Numbered from the stretch's first letter, positions 35,421 to 44,357 are shown. The stretch: 64,000 bases of DNA from Bacteroidales bacterium (GCA_017427385.1 JAFRSW010000011.1:1-64000), one strand, 5' to 3'. Numbers and translations: made by a program. The notes: generated from the letters alone by a model not told the origin.

Positions 35421-37372
35421 ATCTTATCTATGATCATTACGAATCCACCGCCCGGGGCAAGATGGATCTTCTCTTTACGGCCGGAGTCGATTCCGAACTC
35501 AGATACGGCGTAATCCTCACCGACCGTGTCTGCATTCACTCCGTCCCTGAATATGCGGCAGCGCCATGCTCCTTCAGGAAGGAAGCTGAAATCGACATCA
35601 AGGTCCCTGGCATCCCAGTTGGTCATGCCCCCGACATAATATTTCCCATCCTTCTCGCGTAAAGTAAGCACATACTCCCCTATCCTTGCATCCAGGATGC
35701 TGGTGCGCTCGAAAACAGTGGGAATGGAAACTATCCAACGCGTGGTTTCATCTTCTTTCAGGTAATCCGACGGAGAGTCGCAGAGCATCTGCAGAGGAGC
35801 GTCGAAAACCACATAGCAGGCGAGCTGATGGGCGCGCGTGCCCATGCTCATGGGTTTACGGCTAATGGCGCGGAATTCCTTGCGTGTGGCGTTGCGGAGC
35901 GCGCCCGGAGTATAGTCCATCTGGCCTGCGGCCTGACGGATAAAAGGAAGGATGACGTCGTTCCGGGGCATGTCGCAGCGGTCCGGGTTGCACCATTTCA
36001 TGTTCTCGAGGCCGAAAACTCCCTCGAAATTAAGCACATTGGGCCAAGTCCTGCTAAGCCCCACAGGCTTGAATATTCCGTGGAAATCCACCACGAGATT
36101 ATACTTGGCAGCGGCTTCCGCATACATGTTGATGCGGTTCACCATGGCTGCCTCCTGGGAGTCGAAGAAATCTATCTTGAATCCGGCCACACCCATCTTG
36201 GAATAGTGCTCGAAGGCTTTTTCCGGCTTCAGACCAAGCACACCTTTCGATACCCACAGCAGCACCTTCACCCCCTTTTCGGCAGCATGTGCGCATATCT
36301 TCGGGATATCCATGGCATCGATGGGCGTAAAGATATTCTTGTTCTTGTACCAACCGTCGTCGATGAGTATGTAGGGAATGCCATACCTGGCCGCAAAGTC
36401 TATATCGTAGAGGTATGTATCGGTGTTGATTCCTGCCTTGAAGGCCACTCCGTGACGGTGGAAGTCGTTCCACCAGTCCCAGGTAGAAAGCCCTGGCTCT
36501 ATCCAGGAAATATCATCGAGTTTGCAGGGTGTGGCGAGCTGGTAGACCATGTTATTGGTAGGAAGGGCCGTTTCATCCTTGCCATAAGCGATTACCCTCC
36601 AGGGGAAGGTCCTCGTGCCGGCTACCATGTTTATGTAGTCCAGATACTTGGCATCCTGTTCTCTGATGTTGTTCGGATATGGAGGGAATTCGGCCTCGAA
36701 GCCTTTTTCGGTGCTGCGGAGGAACATGCCGGGATAATCCCAGAGGTCGGATTCCATCAGCAGGAGCCGCCCCTTATCCCCCAGGTCTACATAAACCGGC
36801 ATGAATGCGAGGCGTCCGTCCGCAACTGAAACGTCTCCCGCCTTCACATCAGCATACAGGTTCTCGAAGGAGGAGCGGTAGCGGTCGCCGTCGTTGCGTT
36901 TATGCACGTATGGCGCCAGCATATCGTATGGCTGGGTGAAATTGAATTCGGCGGTTTCGGAATATACCTTCCGGATGTCCGGACGATTGGTCACGAAACG
37001 GTATGCGACTCCATCGTCGTAGGCGCGGAGTTCCAGGGACCAGTCCCCTTTCATCTTGAGAGTCAGCCAATTATATGCCGCATCGAACTCGGCCTGACGG
37101 TAGAAGGGAGCCACTATATGCTCGGAAACCGATCCTTTTCGCACCTTCACGACCTTCGGATCAGGGCCAAGAGTTCTCTCATCGATTGCCATCGAAACCG
37201 TGTTGTCCTTAAGCACGGTCTCCCCTTCAACCGAAAGCGACCATGCCGTCTTGTCCGTAACGGAAACGGTCAACTGCAACTTGCCGGAAGGGCTGCCCAG
37301 TTTGTAATCCTTTGCCGGGAGAGGCAGGAAAGCGACGGATGCTGCAATCAGCAAAAAGAGATACTTCTTCAT
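35417..37372 (-). CDS. Glycoside hydrolase family 97 (alpha-glucosidase/alpha-galactosidase type)
   Basis: A 651 aa protein with signal peptide MKKYLFLLIAASVAFLPLPA. The N-terminal beta-super-sandwich (KDYKLGSPSGKLQLTV) leads to the GH97 barrel: STWDWWNDFHRHGVAFKAGI, YGIPYILIDDGWY, AGFKIDFFDSQ and VDFHGIFKPVGLSRTWPNV, then NFEGVFGLENMKW. A C-terminal beta domain closes it. GH97 holds inverting alpha-glucosidases (SusB) and retaining alpha-galactosidases; the subgroup was not resolved. It is periplasmic or surface-exposed, first in a two-gene operon with the 5'-nucleotidase, and has a good -7 box upstream. Confidence 0.93.
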   Translation of the reverse strand: MKKYLFLLIAASVAFLPLPAKDYKLGSPSGKLQLTVSVTDKTAWSLSVEGETVLKDNTVSMAIDERTLGPDPKVVKVRKGSVSEHIVAPFYRQAEFDAAYNWLTLKMKGDWSLELRAYDDGVAYRFVTNRPDIRKVYSETAEFNFTQPYDMLAPYVHKRNDGDRYRSSFENLYADVKAGDVSVADGRLAFMPVYVDLGDKGRLLLMESDLWDYPGMFLRSTEKGFEAEFPPYPNNIREQDAKYLDYINMVAGTRTFPWRVIAYGKDETALPTNNMVYQLATPCKLDDISWIEPGLSTWDWWNDFHRHGVAFKAGINTDTYLYDIDFAARYGIPYILIDDGWYKNKNIFTPIDAMDIPKICAHAAEKGVKVLLWVSKGVLGLKPEKAFEHYSKMGVAGFKIDFFDSQEAAMVNRINMYAEAAAKYNLVVDFHGIFKPVGLSRTWPNVLNFEGVFGLENMKWCNPDRCDMPRNDVILPFIRQAAGQMDYTPGALRNATRKEFRAISRKPMSMGTRAHQLACYVVFDAPLQMLCDSPSDYLKEDETTRWIVSIPTVFERTSILDARIGEYVLTLREKDGKYYVGGMTNWDARDLDVDFSFLPEGAWRCRIFRDGVNADTVGEDYAVSEFGIDSGRKEKIHLAPGGGFVMIIDKI

Positions 37373-37389
37373 ATAGTCATAAGATGTTA

Positions 37390-37397
37390 CAAAAATA
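37390..37397 (-). promoter_or_regulatory. -7 box of the GH97-nucleotidase operon
   Basis: TATTTTTG on the minus strand, 17 bases before the GH97 ATG at 37372. It is back to back with the GSCFA promoter. Confidence 0.6.
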
Positions 37398-37409
37398 AAA
37401 AAAGAGTGT

Positions 37410-37417
37410 TACTTTTG
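37410..37417 (+). promoter_or_regulatory. -7 box of the GSCFA gene
   Basis: TACTTTTG ends only 4 bases before ATG 37422, which predicts a leaderless or nearly leaderless mRNA. Confidence 0.55.
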
Positions 37418-37421
37418 CAAT

Positions 37422-38156
37422 ATGACCAGGTACGATAAAGTATGCATTCTCGGCAGCTGCTTTGCAAACAGCATCGGGGAGAAACTGATTGAAGAAGGAT
37501 ACGATGTATGCCTCAATCCGTTCGGCACTCTCTACAATCCTGTTTCCATAGCCAATTCCATCGCCAGGCTCGACAGTGCAATACCCTTCCGTGCAGAAGA
37601 ATGCGTGGAAATGGGTGCAAACGCCGGAAAGATTTGCTCCTGGTGGCATCACACATCCTTCGCCCGCGTGGATGCCATGGACTTCCTGGATAATGCAAAC
37701 GCAGCCCTTGCGAAAGCATCAGAGGCATGGAAAGAAAGCAATGTGGCTATAATAACGCTCGGCACCGCAAGGGTATGGAAACTGGTCAGCAGCGGAGAAG
37801 TAGTTTCCAACTGCCTCAAGCGCCCTGGCCGGGAATTCTCGCATGAAATGCTTTCCGTAGGGCAGGTTTCAGCCGTGCTGGGGAGCATTGTGCGGAAGCA
37901 TCCTGAAAAGGAATTCATCTTCACGGTCAGCCCCATACGTCACATGGGCGAAGGCGCGCATCTTAACACACTGAGCAAGGCCGCCCTTCATCTGGGCCTG
38001 GAACCCGTCCTCGGCGATAGGGCATCATATTTCCCTGCATACGAGATACTTATCGACGAACTCAGGGATTATAAATACTTTGCGGCCGATGGTTCCCACC
38101 CTTCGCAAGAAGCAGTGGACATCATTTGCGAACACTTCATGCAGACAATACGATAA
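37422..38156 (+). CDS. GSCFA-domain protein
   Basis: A 244 aa protein with the namesake motif near the N-terminus (VCILGSCFANSIGEKL, residues 7-22). NPFGTLYNPVSIANSI, ITLGTARVW, FTVSPIRHM and FAADGSHPSQEA follow; the final D-G-S-H block recalls SGNH/GDSL esterases. GSCFA proteins are common in Bacteroidota, and some are linked to acyl or acetyl ester removal. The protein looks shorter than many relatives, and no signal peptide is visible, so it is probably cytoplasmic. The true reaction is unknown. Confidence 0.85.
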   Translation: MTRYDKVCILGSCFANSIGEKLIEEGYDVCLNPFGTLYNPVSIANSIARLDSAIPFRAEECVEMGANAGKICSWWHHTSFARVDAMDFLDNANAALAKASEAWKESNVAIITLGTARVWKLVSSGEVVSNCLKRPGREFSHEMLSVGQVSAVLGSIVRKHPEKEFIFTVSPIRHMGEGAHLNTLSKAALHLGLEPVLGDRASYFPAYEILIDELRDYKYFAADGSHPSQEAVDIICEHFMQTIR

Positions 38157-38179
38157 AACCCCGCCTCCCGGCAGGGTTT
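38156..38179. terminator. Shared terminator between the GSCFA and GntR genes
   Basis: AAACCC-c-GCC pairs with GGC-a-GGGTTT around a 4-base loop. On the minus strand GGGGTTTTATC follows the stem; the plus-strand T-run is short. It lies between convergent genes and overlaps the last base of the GSCFA stop. Confidence 0.6.
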
Positions 38180-38231
38180 AAATCAAGTATAGTTTAGTTC
38201 GTGAATAGTTTTGTTAACTGTTTATGGCTTG

Positions 38232-38579
38232 TTAGAATAACACCTTAATTATTTCTTCTTTGCTTATATCCAAAAGCCGTGCCTTTTCTGCAAATTGAGG
38301 CAAATCTTCTTTCAAAAATTTTTCTTTTGCCTCTTTGCGTATGTTCTGAGCGGCATTTTCAGTAACAAAAAAACCAATTCCACGCTTGTTGTAGATTACC
38401 CCCTGGTCGGTGAGTGTTTCGTAAGTGCGGGCCACGGTATTCGGGTTCACCCCGATCTGGGCACCGAATTCGCGAACGGAGGGAATCCTGTCCTCCCCCT
38501 TCAACTCTCCCTGGAGTATACGGTTGCAGATGCTGTCAGCTATCTGCAGGTAAATGGGTTTGTTGCTGTCGAATTCCAT
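38232..38579 (-). CDS. GntR-family repressor, YtrA type
   Basis: A 115 aa protein with the winged HTH of the GntR family (PIYLQIADSICNRILQGELK; RIPSVREFGAQIGVNPNTVARTYETL) and only a short C-terminal helix for dimer formation (RKEAKEKFLKEDLPQFAEKARLL). That makes it YtrA-like. It is the third gene of the ABC operon at 38232-40203. An AGTGTA-N12-TACACT inverted repeat at the head of that operon resembles YtrA sites, so it probably represses its own operon. The inducer is unknown; YtrA-type systems often respond to cell-envelope stress. Confidence 0.88.
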   Translation of the reverse strand: MEFDSNKPIYLQIADSICNRILQGELKGEDRIPSVREFGAQIGVNPNTVARTYETLTDQGVIYNKRGIGFFVTENAAQNIRKEAKEKFLKEDLPQFAEKARLLDISKEEIIKVLF

Positions 38580-38582
38580 GGC

Positions 38583-39380
38583 TTAATGTTTTATAGTCTT
38601 AATCCTGAAGTAGATTCCCAGATCGAGCAGCGCGAAACTGACAATATAGAAAATCCACAAACCCATGTTGAACAGTCTCATGAACCTGTCTTCGCTGATA
38701 TCCTGGGGCTGGATGTTGACATCGCCTCCGAAGATAAGCCCAACCGCCAATACTACAACCAGAGTTATTGCAAAGATGGAAAGGAAGGTGTAAACAATCT
38801 TGTTCTTGCGAAAGAAAATTGCACCCAAAGTGAACAGGAGGATATTCCCGCACCATTCGAGATACAGCATATACGGGGCGCTGAATGCAAGCTCCACATT
38901 CTCTCCATGTACTTCATTCATGGCAGTAGTCAAGCCGTCCATGACGGTCACCAGGCCCATACCGGCATAATTCGAGAACAGCAGGGTAAGGATGCCGTCG
39001 CAGGAAGCTATAACGCACAGCCACACCGCCGGCAGCACAACGCATGTAAGCAGGAGCATGGACAGGAACTTCTCGAAACGGGATGCAGGAAGAAGAATCC
39101 AGTCCGAACCGGCTTTCTTTTCGGTAAGACGGCCATAAAGTTGCACGGGGAAGAACAACAGGGCCAGGACAAAAGAAACCATATATGCCGACAGGATGCC
39201 CGCGGTATTGAGATTTCCGAATCGCCCGTTGAAAACGAGGGATACCAGTTGCACTATCACAAAGAACCATACCGGCATGGCCGCAATGGTAAGAACACTG
39301 ATCCCGGCATTCTGCCAGGCAGAAACCAGATCATAGCGGAAATACTTTCCGAAACGTTTGAGATCGAATGTATTATTCAT
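38583..39380 (-). CDS. ABC transporter permease
   Basis: A 265 aa integral membrane protein with about six hydrophobic segments (ISVLTIAAMPVWFFVIVQLV; AGILSAYMVSFVLALLFFPV; MLLLTCVVLPAVWLCVI; FLSIFAITLVVVLAVGLIFG; GLWIFYIVSFALL). It has no ATP-binding motif. It lies between the ATPase gene (overlap 8 bases) and the GntR gene (3-base gap), so it is the membrane part of a two-gene exporter. The substrate is unknown. Confidence 0.8.
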   Translation of the reverse strand: MNNTFDLKRFGKYFRYDLVSAWQNAGISVLTIAAMPVWFFVIVQLVSLVFNGRFGNLNTAGILSAYMVSFVLALLFFPVQLYGRLTEKKAGSDWILLPASRFEKFLSMLLLTCVVLPAVWLCVIASCDGILTLLFSNYAGMGLVTVMDGLTTAMNEVHGENVELAFSAPYMLYLEWCGNILLFTLGAIFFRKNKIVYTFLSIFAITLVVVLAVGLIFGGDVNIQPQDISEDRFMRLFNMGLWIFYIVSFALLDLGIYFRIKTIKH

Positions 39381-40203
39381 GGCTGAAAATTCCTTTTATG
39401 AGTTCTTTGTGCTTGTGTACGGTGTTGAAGAGGGCCTCGACATTAAGTTTGCTCTCTTCGCCGCTGGCGTTGGGGTAAACCTGGATGAATCCGCCGGGGA
39501 GCTGTTCCGTATAGAGGCTGTCGGGATTGAGCGTGGTGCCGTAATCGAAGTACAGTTTGGAGGTAATCTCCTCCACGGTTGCATTCAGCAGCACATCCCT
39601 CTTGTCGAGGATGATGATGGGATCGATAATGTTCTCGAGGTCCTTCACCTGATGGGTAGAGATCACAATCGTAGAATCCTCGCAAGTGTAGGTCATGAGG
39701 GCCTTGCGGAACTGTGCCTTGGAGGGGATGTCGAGGCCATTAGTGGGCTCGTCGAGGAAGAGATACTTCGTGGAGCATGCCAGTGCGAAGGATATCCAGG
39801 TCTTCTTGAGCTGACCGGCCGACATGGCGTTCATCTTCTGGCTGAGGTCCATCTCGAAAATCTGCATGATTTCCTTGAACTCGTCCAGCGAGAAGCAAGG
39901 CCAGAAGCGTCCTTTCTCCATTGCGAAAGAAACGGCCGTTGTGTTTACAGGCGTAACTTCATCGGGGAGATAGAAAACGGATGACAGGAATTCAGGATCG
40001 CGCTTGTAGGGGGTGAAGCCATCCACGTCGATGCTTCCCGTCTGAACATTTTTAAGCCCGCTCAGAAGAGTCAGGAGCGTGGTCTTGCCAACTCCGTTCT
40101 CCCCCAGCAGGCCATAGATTTTCCCCTCTTCGAGATTGAGGGAAATCTTTTCCAGGCACGGTGTATTTCCGTAGCTGAATGATATTTTGTCTACCTTTAG
40201 CAT
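39373..40203 (-). CDS. ABC transporter ATP-binding protein
   Basis: A 276 aa ATPase with Walker A GLLGENGVGKTTLLTLLSG (near 32), a signature-like block MSAGQLKKTW (near 128), Walker B KYLFLDEPTNGLD and switch His in VISTHQVKDLE. The signature differs from LSGGQ (MSAGQ). It is first in the operon ATPase-permease-GntR and has a well-formed promoter with a candidate operator between the -7 box and the ATG. The role is drug, peptide or lipid export in YtrA-like systems; the exact substrate is unknown. Confidence 0.92.
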   Translation of the reverse strand: MLKVDKISFSYGNTPCLEKISLNLEEGKIYGLLGENGVGKTTLLTLLSGLKNVQTGSIDVDGFTPYKRDPEFLSSVFYLPDEVTPVNTTAVSFAMEKGRFWPCFSLDEFKEIMQIFEMDLSQKMNAMSAGQLKKTWISFALACSTKYLFLDEPTNGLDIPSKAQFRKALMTYTCEDSTIVISTHQVKDLENIIDPIIILDKRDVLLNATVEEITSKLYFDYGTTLNPDSLYTEQLPGGFIQVYPNASGEESKLNVEALFNTVHKHKELIKGIFSHE

Positions 40204-40227
40204 AGTGTATTAGTTTAATAGTACACT
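40204..40227. promoter_or_regulatory. YtrA-like operator of the ABC/GntR operon
   Basis: AGTGTA (40204-40209) and TACACT (40222-40227) form an inverted repeat with a 12-base spacer, directly before ATG 40203 and just after the -7 box. YtrA-type regulators are known to use an AGTGTA/TACACT repeat, so the GntR protein of this operon is the likely ligand. Confidence 0.65.
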
Positions 40228-40228
40228 G

Positions 40229-40259
40229 CAAAGATAGACATTATTTTTATACTTGCAAA
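40229..40259 (-). promoter_or_regulatory. Promoter of the ABC/GntR operon
   Basis: A -33 TTTG (40256-40259) and a -7 TATCTTTG (40229-40236), 19 bases apart, fit the Bacteroidota consensus on the minus strand. The -33 part overlaps the end of the symporter gene. Confidence 0.75.
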
Positions 40260-41416
40260 TCTTTTTTGAAGATTTTTTGCACGATGAGGGCAATAGCTCC
40301 GTCACCAGTCACATTGCAGGCGGTTCCGAAGCTGTCCATAGCTATGTAGAGAGCTATCATAAGTGCCTGCTGTTCAGGGTCGAAACCAAGTATGGAAGAT
40401 AGCGGTGCAAGGGCTGCCATAATCGCTCCCCCGGGCACTCCGGGAGCCGCTACCATCATGATTCCAAGCATCAGAACGAACTCCAGGAACTTCCCGAACT
40501 CCACGGGAATACCGGACATCAGACATACTGCGATGGCGCAGCAAGTGATCTTCATAGCACTGCCAGGCATATGGATCGTAGCGCAAAGAGGCACGGTAAA
40601 GCCGGCAAAATCCTCCTTCACTCCATTCGCCTCGCACTGCTTCAGGGTTACAGGGATAGTCGCCGCAGAACTGGATGTGCCAAGGGCGGTGAAGTATGCC
40701 GGCAGCATGTTCCACAGAAGTTTGAACGGGTTGCGCTTTGTAAACAATCCGGCCACAACAAATTCATATATCAGCACCAGAATGTGCAGGGCGAAGATGA
40801 CCACTATGATGAGTGCGAACACCTTCAGCACGCTGAACACCTTGCCTGTGGCGGTCATGTCCAGGAAAATGCCGAATATATATATAGGTAGAAGAGGGAT
40901 TATCAACTTCTCTATCACCCGGGCCACGAATGTCTTGAGTTCAGCAAAGAAACCCTTCATCACCGGCATGTTCGCATTCGCTATGCACAGACCCATGATG
41001 AACGAGAACACGAGCGCCGTCATCACATCGAACATCGCAGGGATGTTGATAGTGAAGTATGGCGTAAGGGAAGCGGCTTCCGTCAGGTCGGCCGCAGAAC
41101 CCACTTTGGCGACGATGGAAGGGAACATGGCATTGCCAACACCGAATCCTCCCAAAGCGACTATCACGGTATCCAGATATGCGATCAGCACCGTAACAAG
41201 CAGCATCTTTCCCGCGCCATGGCCAAGATCGCCTATCGCAGCGGTCACAAGGCCCACGATGATCAGCGGAATCATGAATCCCAGCAGTTGGGAGAAGATG
41301 CCGTTGAATGTGAGGAAAATTCTTGTGAACCAGTCCGGAACGAAAAGCCCCAGCAGTACGCCGAGGCAAATCGCAATAAGTACTTTGGGCAAAAGCCCGA
41401 GTTTTTTCAGTTTCAT
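40247..41416 (-). CDS. Dicarboxylate/amino acid:cation symporter (DAACS family)
   Basis: A 389 aa membrane protein with about eight to ten hydrophobic segments. The family's hairpin signature is visible as ALGTSSSAATIPVTL (near 250). MPGSAMKITC and the C-terminal ALYIAMDSFGTACNVTGDGAIALIV hold the Asp and Asn substrate/cation-binding residues. It should import glutamate, aspartate, serine or C4 acids with Na+ or H+ across the inner membrane. Its start overlaps the yebC stop as ATGA, so it follows yebC in one transcript. Confidence 0.92.
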   Translation of the reverse strand: MKLKKLGLLPKVLIAICLGVLLGLFVPDWFTRIFLTFNGIFSQLLGFMIPLIIVGLVTAAIGDLGHGAGKMLLVTVLIAYLDTVIVALGGFGVGNAMFPSIVAKVGSAADLTEAASLTPYFTINIPAMFDVMTALVFSFIMGLCIANANMPVMKGFFAELKTFVARVIEKLIIPLLPIYIFGIFLDMTATGKVFSVLKVFALIIVVIFALHILVLIYEFVVAGLFTKRNPFKLLWNMLPAYFTALGTSSSAATIPVTLKQCEANGVKEDFAGFTVPLCATIHMPGSAMKITCCAIAVCLMSGIPVEFGKFLEFVLMLGIMMVAAPGVPGGAIMAALAPLSSILGFDPEQQALMIALYIAMDSFGTACNVTGDGAIALIVQKIFKKDLQV

Positions 41417-42165
41417 TCTTCCGCCGGTTTCATGGTGGTGTAGACGTTGGTCACGTCTTCGTCGTCTTCCAGAAGGCCGATGAGCTTCTCGAGGGTGGAA
41501 CGCTGCTCATCCGTGACTTCCTTGAGCTCCACGTTCGGAATCTGCTCGAATCCACCGGAAATCAGCTCGTAACCATTCTCTTCGATGAACTTCTGAATAG
41601 TACCATAGGAGGTATAATCACCGTAGATGACAACTTCTTTGCTCTCGTTGTCGTCCTTGTCCACCACTGTTTCCTCGAAAACTTCTTCTGCACCGTAGTC
41701 GATGAGTTCGAGCTCGAGTTCATCGAGATCCAGGCCTTCGGTTTCCTTGATGCGGAAAACACACTTGTGGTCGAACATGAAAGCCACGCTGCCGCTGGTG
41801 CCGAGAGAACCGCCACACTTGTTGAAGTAGCTGCGGACGTTGGCAACGGTGCGGGTGTTATTGTCGGTAGCGGTTTCCACCAGATAGGCGATACCGAAGG
41901 GGCCATAGCCTTCGTAGATAACTTCTTTGAAGTCCCCCTGCTTGCTTTCGGTAGCCTTCTTGATGGCGCGCTCGATATTCTCCTTAGGCATCTGCTCGGA
42001 GCGGGCCTCGGCCATAAGGGCACGGAGACGGGGGTTGCCGGTCACATCCGGACCGCCCTGCTTGACCGCGATGGTGATTTCCTTTCCGAGTTTGGTGAAG
42101 GTGCGGGCCATGTGACCCCACCTCTTCATCTTGCGTTCCTTGCGGAATTCAAATGCTCTTCCCAT
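41413..42165 (-). CDS. YebC/PmpR-family protein
   Basis: A 250 aa protein with the YebC pattern: MGRAFEFRKERKMKRWGHMA at the start, then VKQGGPDVTGNPRLRALMAEAR, MPKENIERAIKKA, VETATDNNTRTVANVRSYFNK, and an acidic C-terminus. The family is described both as a transcription regulator and as a factor helping ribosomes translate proline stretches. It lies between a TPR gene (3-base gap) and the symporter gene (4-base overlap). Confidence 0.94.
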   Translation of the reverse strand: MGRAFEFRKERKMKRWGHMARTFTKLGKEITIAVKQGGPDVTGNPRLRALMAEARSEQMPKENIERAIKKATESKQGDFKEVIYEGYGPFGIAYLVETATDNNTRTVANVRSYFNKCGGSLGTSGSVAFMFDHKCVFRIKETEGLDLDELELELIDYGAEEVFEETVVDKDDNESKEVVIYGDYTSYGTIQKFIEENGYELISGGFEQIPNVELKEVTDEQRSTLEKLIGLLEDDEDVTNVYTTMKPAEE

Positions 42166-42168
42166 GAC

Positions 42169-42843
42169 TTATTCCTCCACGCCAGCGATGTAACGGTCGA
42201 TTTCGTAACCCTCGATGCTCTGAGGATACTTGTCCTTGATGACCTTGTAGCATTCCAGGGCTTCAGCCTTGTTGCCAAGCTTCTCGAGCGCCAGGCCTTC
42301 TTTGAGAAGATAAGCTGCGGCAAACACATTGTCTGCTTTGGCGACAGCCTTCTTGTATGCGGAGACAGCCTCTTTGTACTGCTCAAGCCCCACATATGCA
42401 TCACCGGTGCAAGCAAGGGCGCGGGCGGCCATGATGGGCTCCTTGCCGTTATACTTCTTAAGATAAGAGATCGCGCTCTCGAAATCGCCAAGCTGAAGTT
42501 CGCAAATACCGGCATAGAGATAGACTGCCTTGCCGGCCTTGGTGCCGTAGCTGTCGATGATCTCGGTGAAACCGAGCACGTTGCCGTCCCCATTGAGGGC
42601 AAGCTCGTACTCACCCTGCTGGAATGCATTCTCTGCGGGGAAAGTCTGCTCCTGTGCCTCAGCGCACTTGGGCTGATAGATATACTTCTGATATCCGAGG
42701 ATTGCGAGCCAGATCACCACGATTGCGCCCAGCACACCCCACAAAATAGTCTTGTTCTTCTCGTAAAACTGTTCGAACTTGGAAACCTGGGTTTCAACCT
42801 GCTCCTGACGAACTTCTTCCTTGGTTTTGTTCTTGATAGCCAT
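42169..42843 (-). CDS. Membrane-anchored TPR protein
   Basis: A 224 aa protein with a charged N-terminus (MAIKNKTKEEVRQEQVETQV), one membrane helix near residue 35 (TILWGVLGAIVVIWLAILGY) and TPR-like helices after it (GKAVYLYAGICELQLGDFESAISYLKKY; AARALACTGDAYVGLEQYKEAVSAYKKAV). This layout matches YfgM-like TPR proteins, which aid envelope protein folding. The TPR part should be periplasmic. A good -7 box lies 33 bases upstream. It heads the TPR-yebC-symporter operon. Confidence 0.85.
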   Translation of the reverse strand: MAIKNKTKEEVRQEQVETQVSKFEQFYEKNKTILWGVLGAIVVIWLAILGYQKYIYQPKCAEAQEQTFPAENAFQQGEYELALNGDGNVLGFTEIIDSYGTKAGKAVYLYAGICELQLGDFESAISYLKKYNGKEPIMAARALACTGDAYVGLEQYKEAVSAYKKAVAKADNVFAAAYLLKEGLALEKLGNKAEALECYKVIKDKYPQSIEGYEIDRYIAGVEE

Positions 42844-42875
42844 ATTACTTGTTATTTGATTTTCAATTAAGCCTG

Positions 42876-42883
42876 CAAAAATA
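42876..42883 (-). promoter_or_regulatory. -7 box of the TPR-yebC-symporter operon
   Basis: TATTTTTG on the minus strand, 32 bases before ATG 42843. A TTG lies about 20 bases upstream as a weak -33 element. Confidence 0.6.
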
Positions 42884-42908
42884 CAAAAATTGCTGAAGAT
42901 TTACAATA

Positions 42909-44333
42909 TCATTGATGTGCAGGCCTGAGAAGGTCCAGAACTACCTTTACAGGATTGAAAGTCTCCAGTGGAACTTCCACGAAAAGCGTGTTCCAGCGGC
43001 TCATGGAGCCATTCCAAAGCCCAGGCAGCTCGAGGGCGCGCAATTCCCTTCCCTGGAAACTCTTCGATGAGATGAATCCGGCATCGGGATCCACATATTC
43101 CGGAAGGTTGAACTTCTCTCCCTTATAGTTGCGCAGGCAGCAGACAAGGTCTACAGGATTGAAGTGCGTTGCAGAATCCAGTGCGGCCTTCGCTGAAGCA
43201 TCATTCTTGTTAATCTGCACGCTTTCAAGTATTTGCAGCGACGTACTTCCGTCTGCTTCGCGGATGACGAAGGGCCCGCCACCGGGTTCTCCCTGGTTCT
43301 TTACCATGCCGCAGACACGCACGGGCCTGTCCAGTTTGGCGCGGACAAAAGCGACAAGCTTGTCTTCAGGCACTGCCGGAATCCCGATGCAGAGCTGCCC
43401 GGCAAGGAAAGGAACTATTTCGTCTTTCGCAAGCGCCAGAGCCTCAGCCGGGGAGGCGGCATCCAGCTTACGCAGATATCCGAAAATGCAGTCGCGAAGC
43501 TCCAGGGCCTTGCCCATAAGCACCTTCTTGTACCTTGCCGTAACGGGCAGATACTTCTCTACTGCCACGTTGTCTATGTTCTTGATAGAAACAAGTTCCT
43601 CTTCCACCTCGTTCAGGTTGTAGATGAGCGCGCCATGGCCGGCAGGACGGCGGAGCACAGTGCCATCGTCGCAGAGGAATGGTTCGTTGTCGGGCGTAAC
43701 CGCGATGGTATCGGTATCCTTGGACTGATATGTGAATGTTACATTGTACTTTACGCCATACCGCTTCTCATATTTCCCTTTTATTTCTGCAAGTGCATTC
43801 TCGAACAGCTCGCGATGCTCGGGAGAGATGGTGACCGTAAGATTCACGCTGCCATCCGCATTGCGCATATACTCCTGACCCTCGACGAGATGCTCAGCCA
43901 GGGCCGTGCGTACCTCATCGGCATAGCGGTGGAACTTGAGCACGCCTTTCGGCTTGCTTCCATATCCCAGTCCGGGCTCTTTCAGGAGTTTGGCGGCCGT
44001 GGCACAGCAGTCCGCATCCGAATCCGGAGAAGGATTGCCGAAAAGGCTCTCATCGTAAAAAGCGAAGTTGCGGATTTCTGCAGTCAGCTTGCGCACAGCA
44101 TCGTTGGGCTGCTCAAGGCCTCCGAAAATGTCTTTGAACATGCGGGACGCCGCTCCGGAAGCAGGGACGAACTTGACCTTGCCTTTCACGGACGCCTTCT
44201 GCAGATAAGCGATGCATTCATCCTCCTCTGAAGGGGTCATCACCGCAATCCCCTTGCCGGGAATCGCAGGAGCATCTATCTTCATCCACGGGAATCCTTC
44301 CCTGAAATACTTCAATTGCTGTTCTGTGGTCAT
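42909..44333 (-). CDS. DUF4301 protein
   Basis: A 474 aa protein with no signal peptide or membrane segment. It matches the Bacteroidota DUF4301 family in overall pattern: LKYFREGFPWMKIDAPA at the start, VKFVPASGAASRMFKDIFGG near 53, VLRRPAGHGALIYNLNEVEEE near 228, and a C-terminus with LWNGSMSRWNTLFVEVPLETFNPVK. The P-A-S-G-A-A-S-R-M and G-H-G blocks look like nucleotide or phosphate loops of a sugar-nucleotide-type enzyme, but the function is not established. It follows pdxB by 24 bases. Confidence 0.8.
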   Translation of the reverse strand: MTTEQQLKYFREGFPWMKIDAPAIPGKGIAVMTPSEEDECIAYLQKASVKGKVKFVPASGAASRMFKDIFGGLEQPNDAVRKLTAEIRNFAFYDESLFGNPSPDSDADCCATAAKLLKEPGLGYGSKPKGVLKFHRYADEVRTALAEHLVEGQEYMRNADGSVNLTVTISPEHRELFENALAEIKGKYEKRYGVKYNVTFTYQSKDTDTIAVTPDNEPFLCDDGTVLRRPAGHGALIYNLNEVEEELVSIKNIDNVAVEKYLPVTARYKKVLMGKALELRDCIFGYLRKLDAASPAEALALAKDEIVPFLAGQLCIGIPAVPEDKLVAFVRAKLDRPVRVCGMVKNQGEPGGGPFVIREADGSTSLQILESVQINKNDASAKAALDSATHFNPVDLVCCLRNYKGEKFNLPEYVDPDAGFISSKSFQGRELRALELPGLWNGSMSRWNTLFVEVPLETFNPVKVVLDLLRPAHQ

Positions 44334-44357
44334 ATTCAGTGTTATTATCGATTAATC

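Noticed and set aside
40392..41483. 363-codon plus-strand frame opposite the symporter gene
   Set aside because: It mirrors the symporter codons and has no signal, domain or start context; the minus-strand gene has clear transporter motifs.
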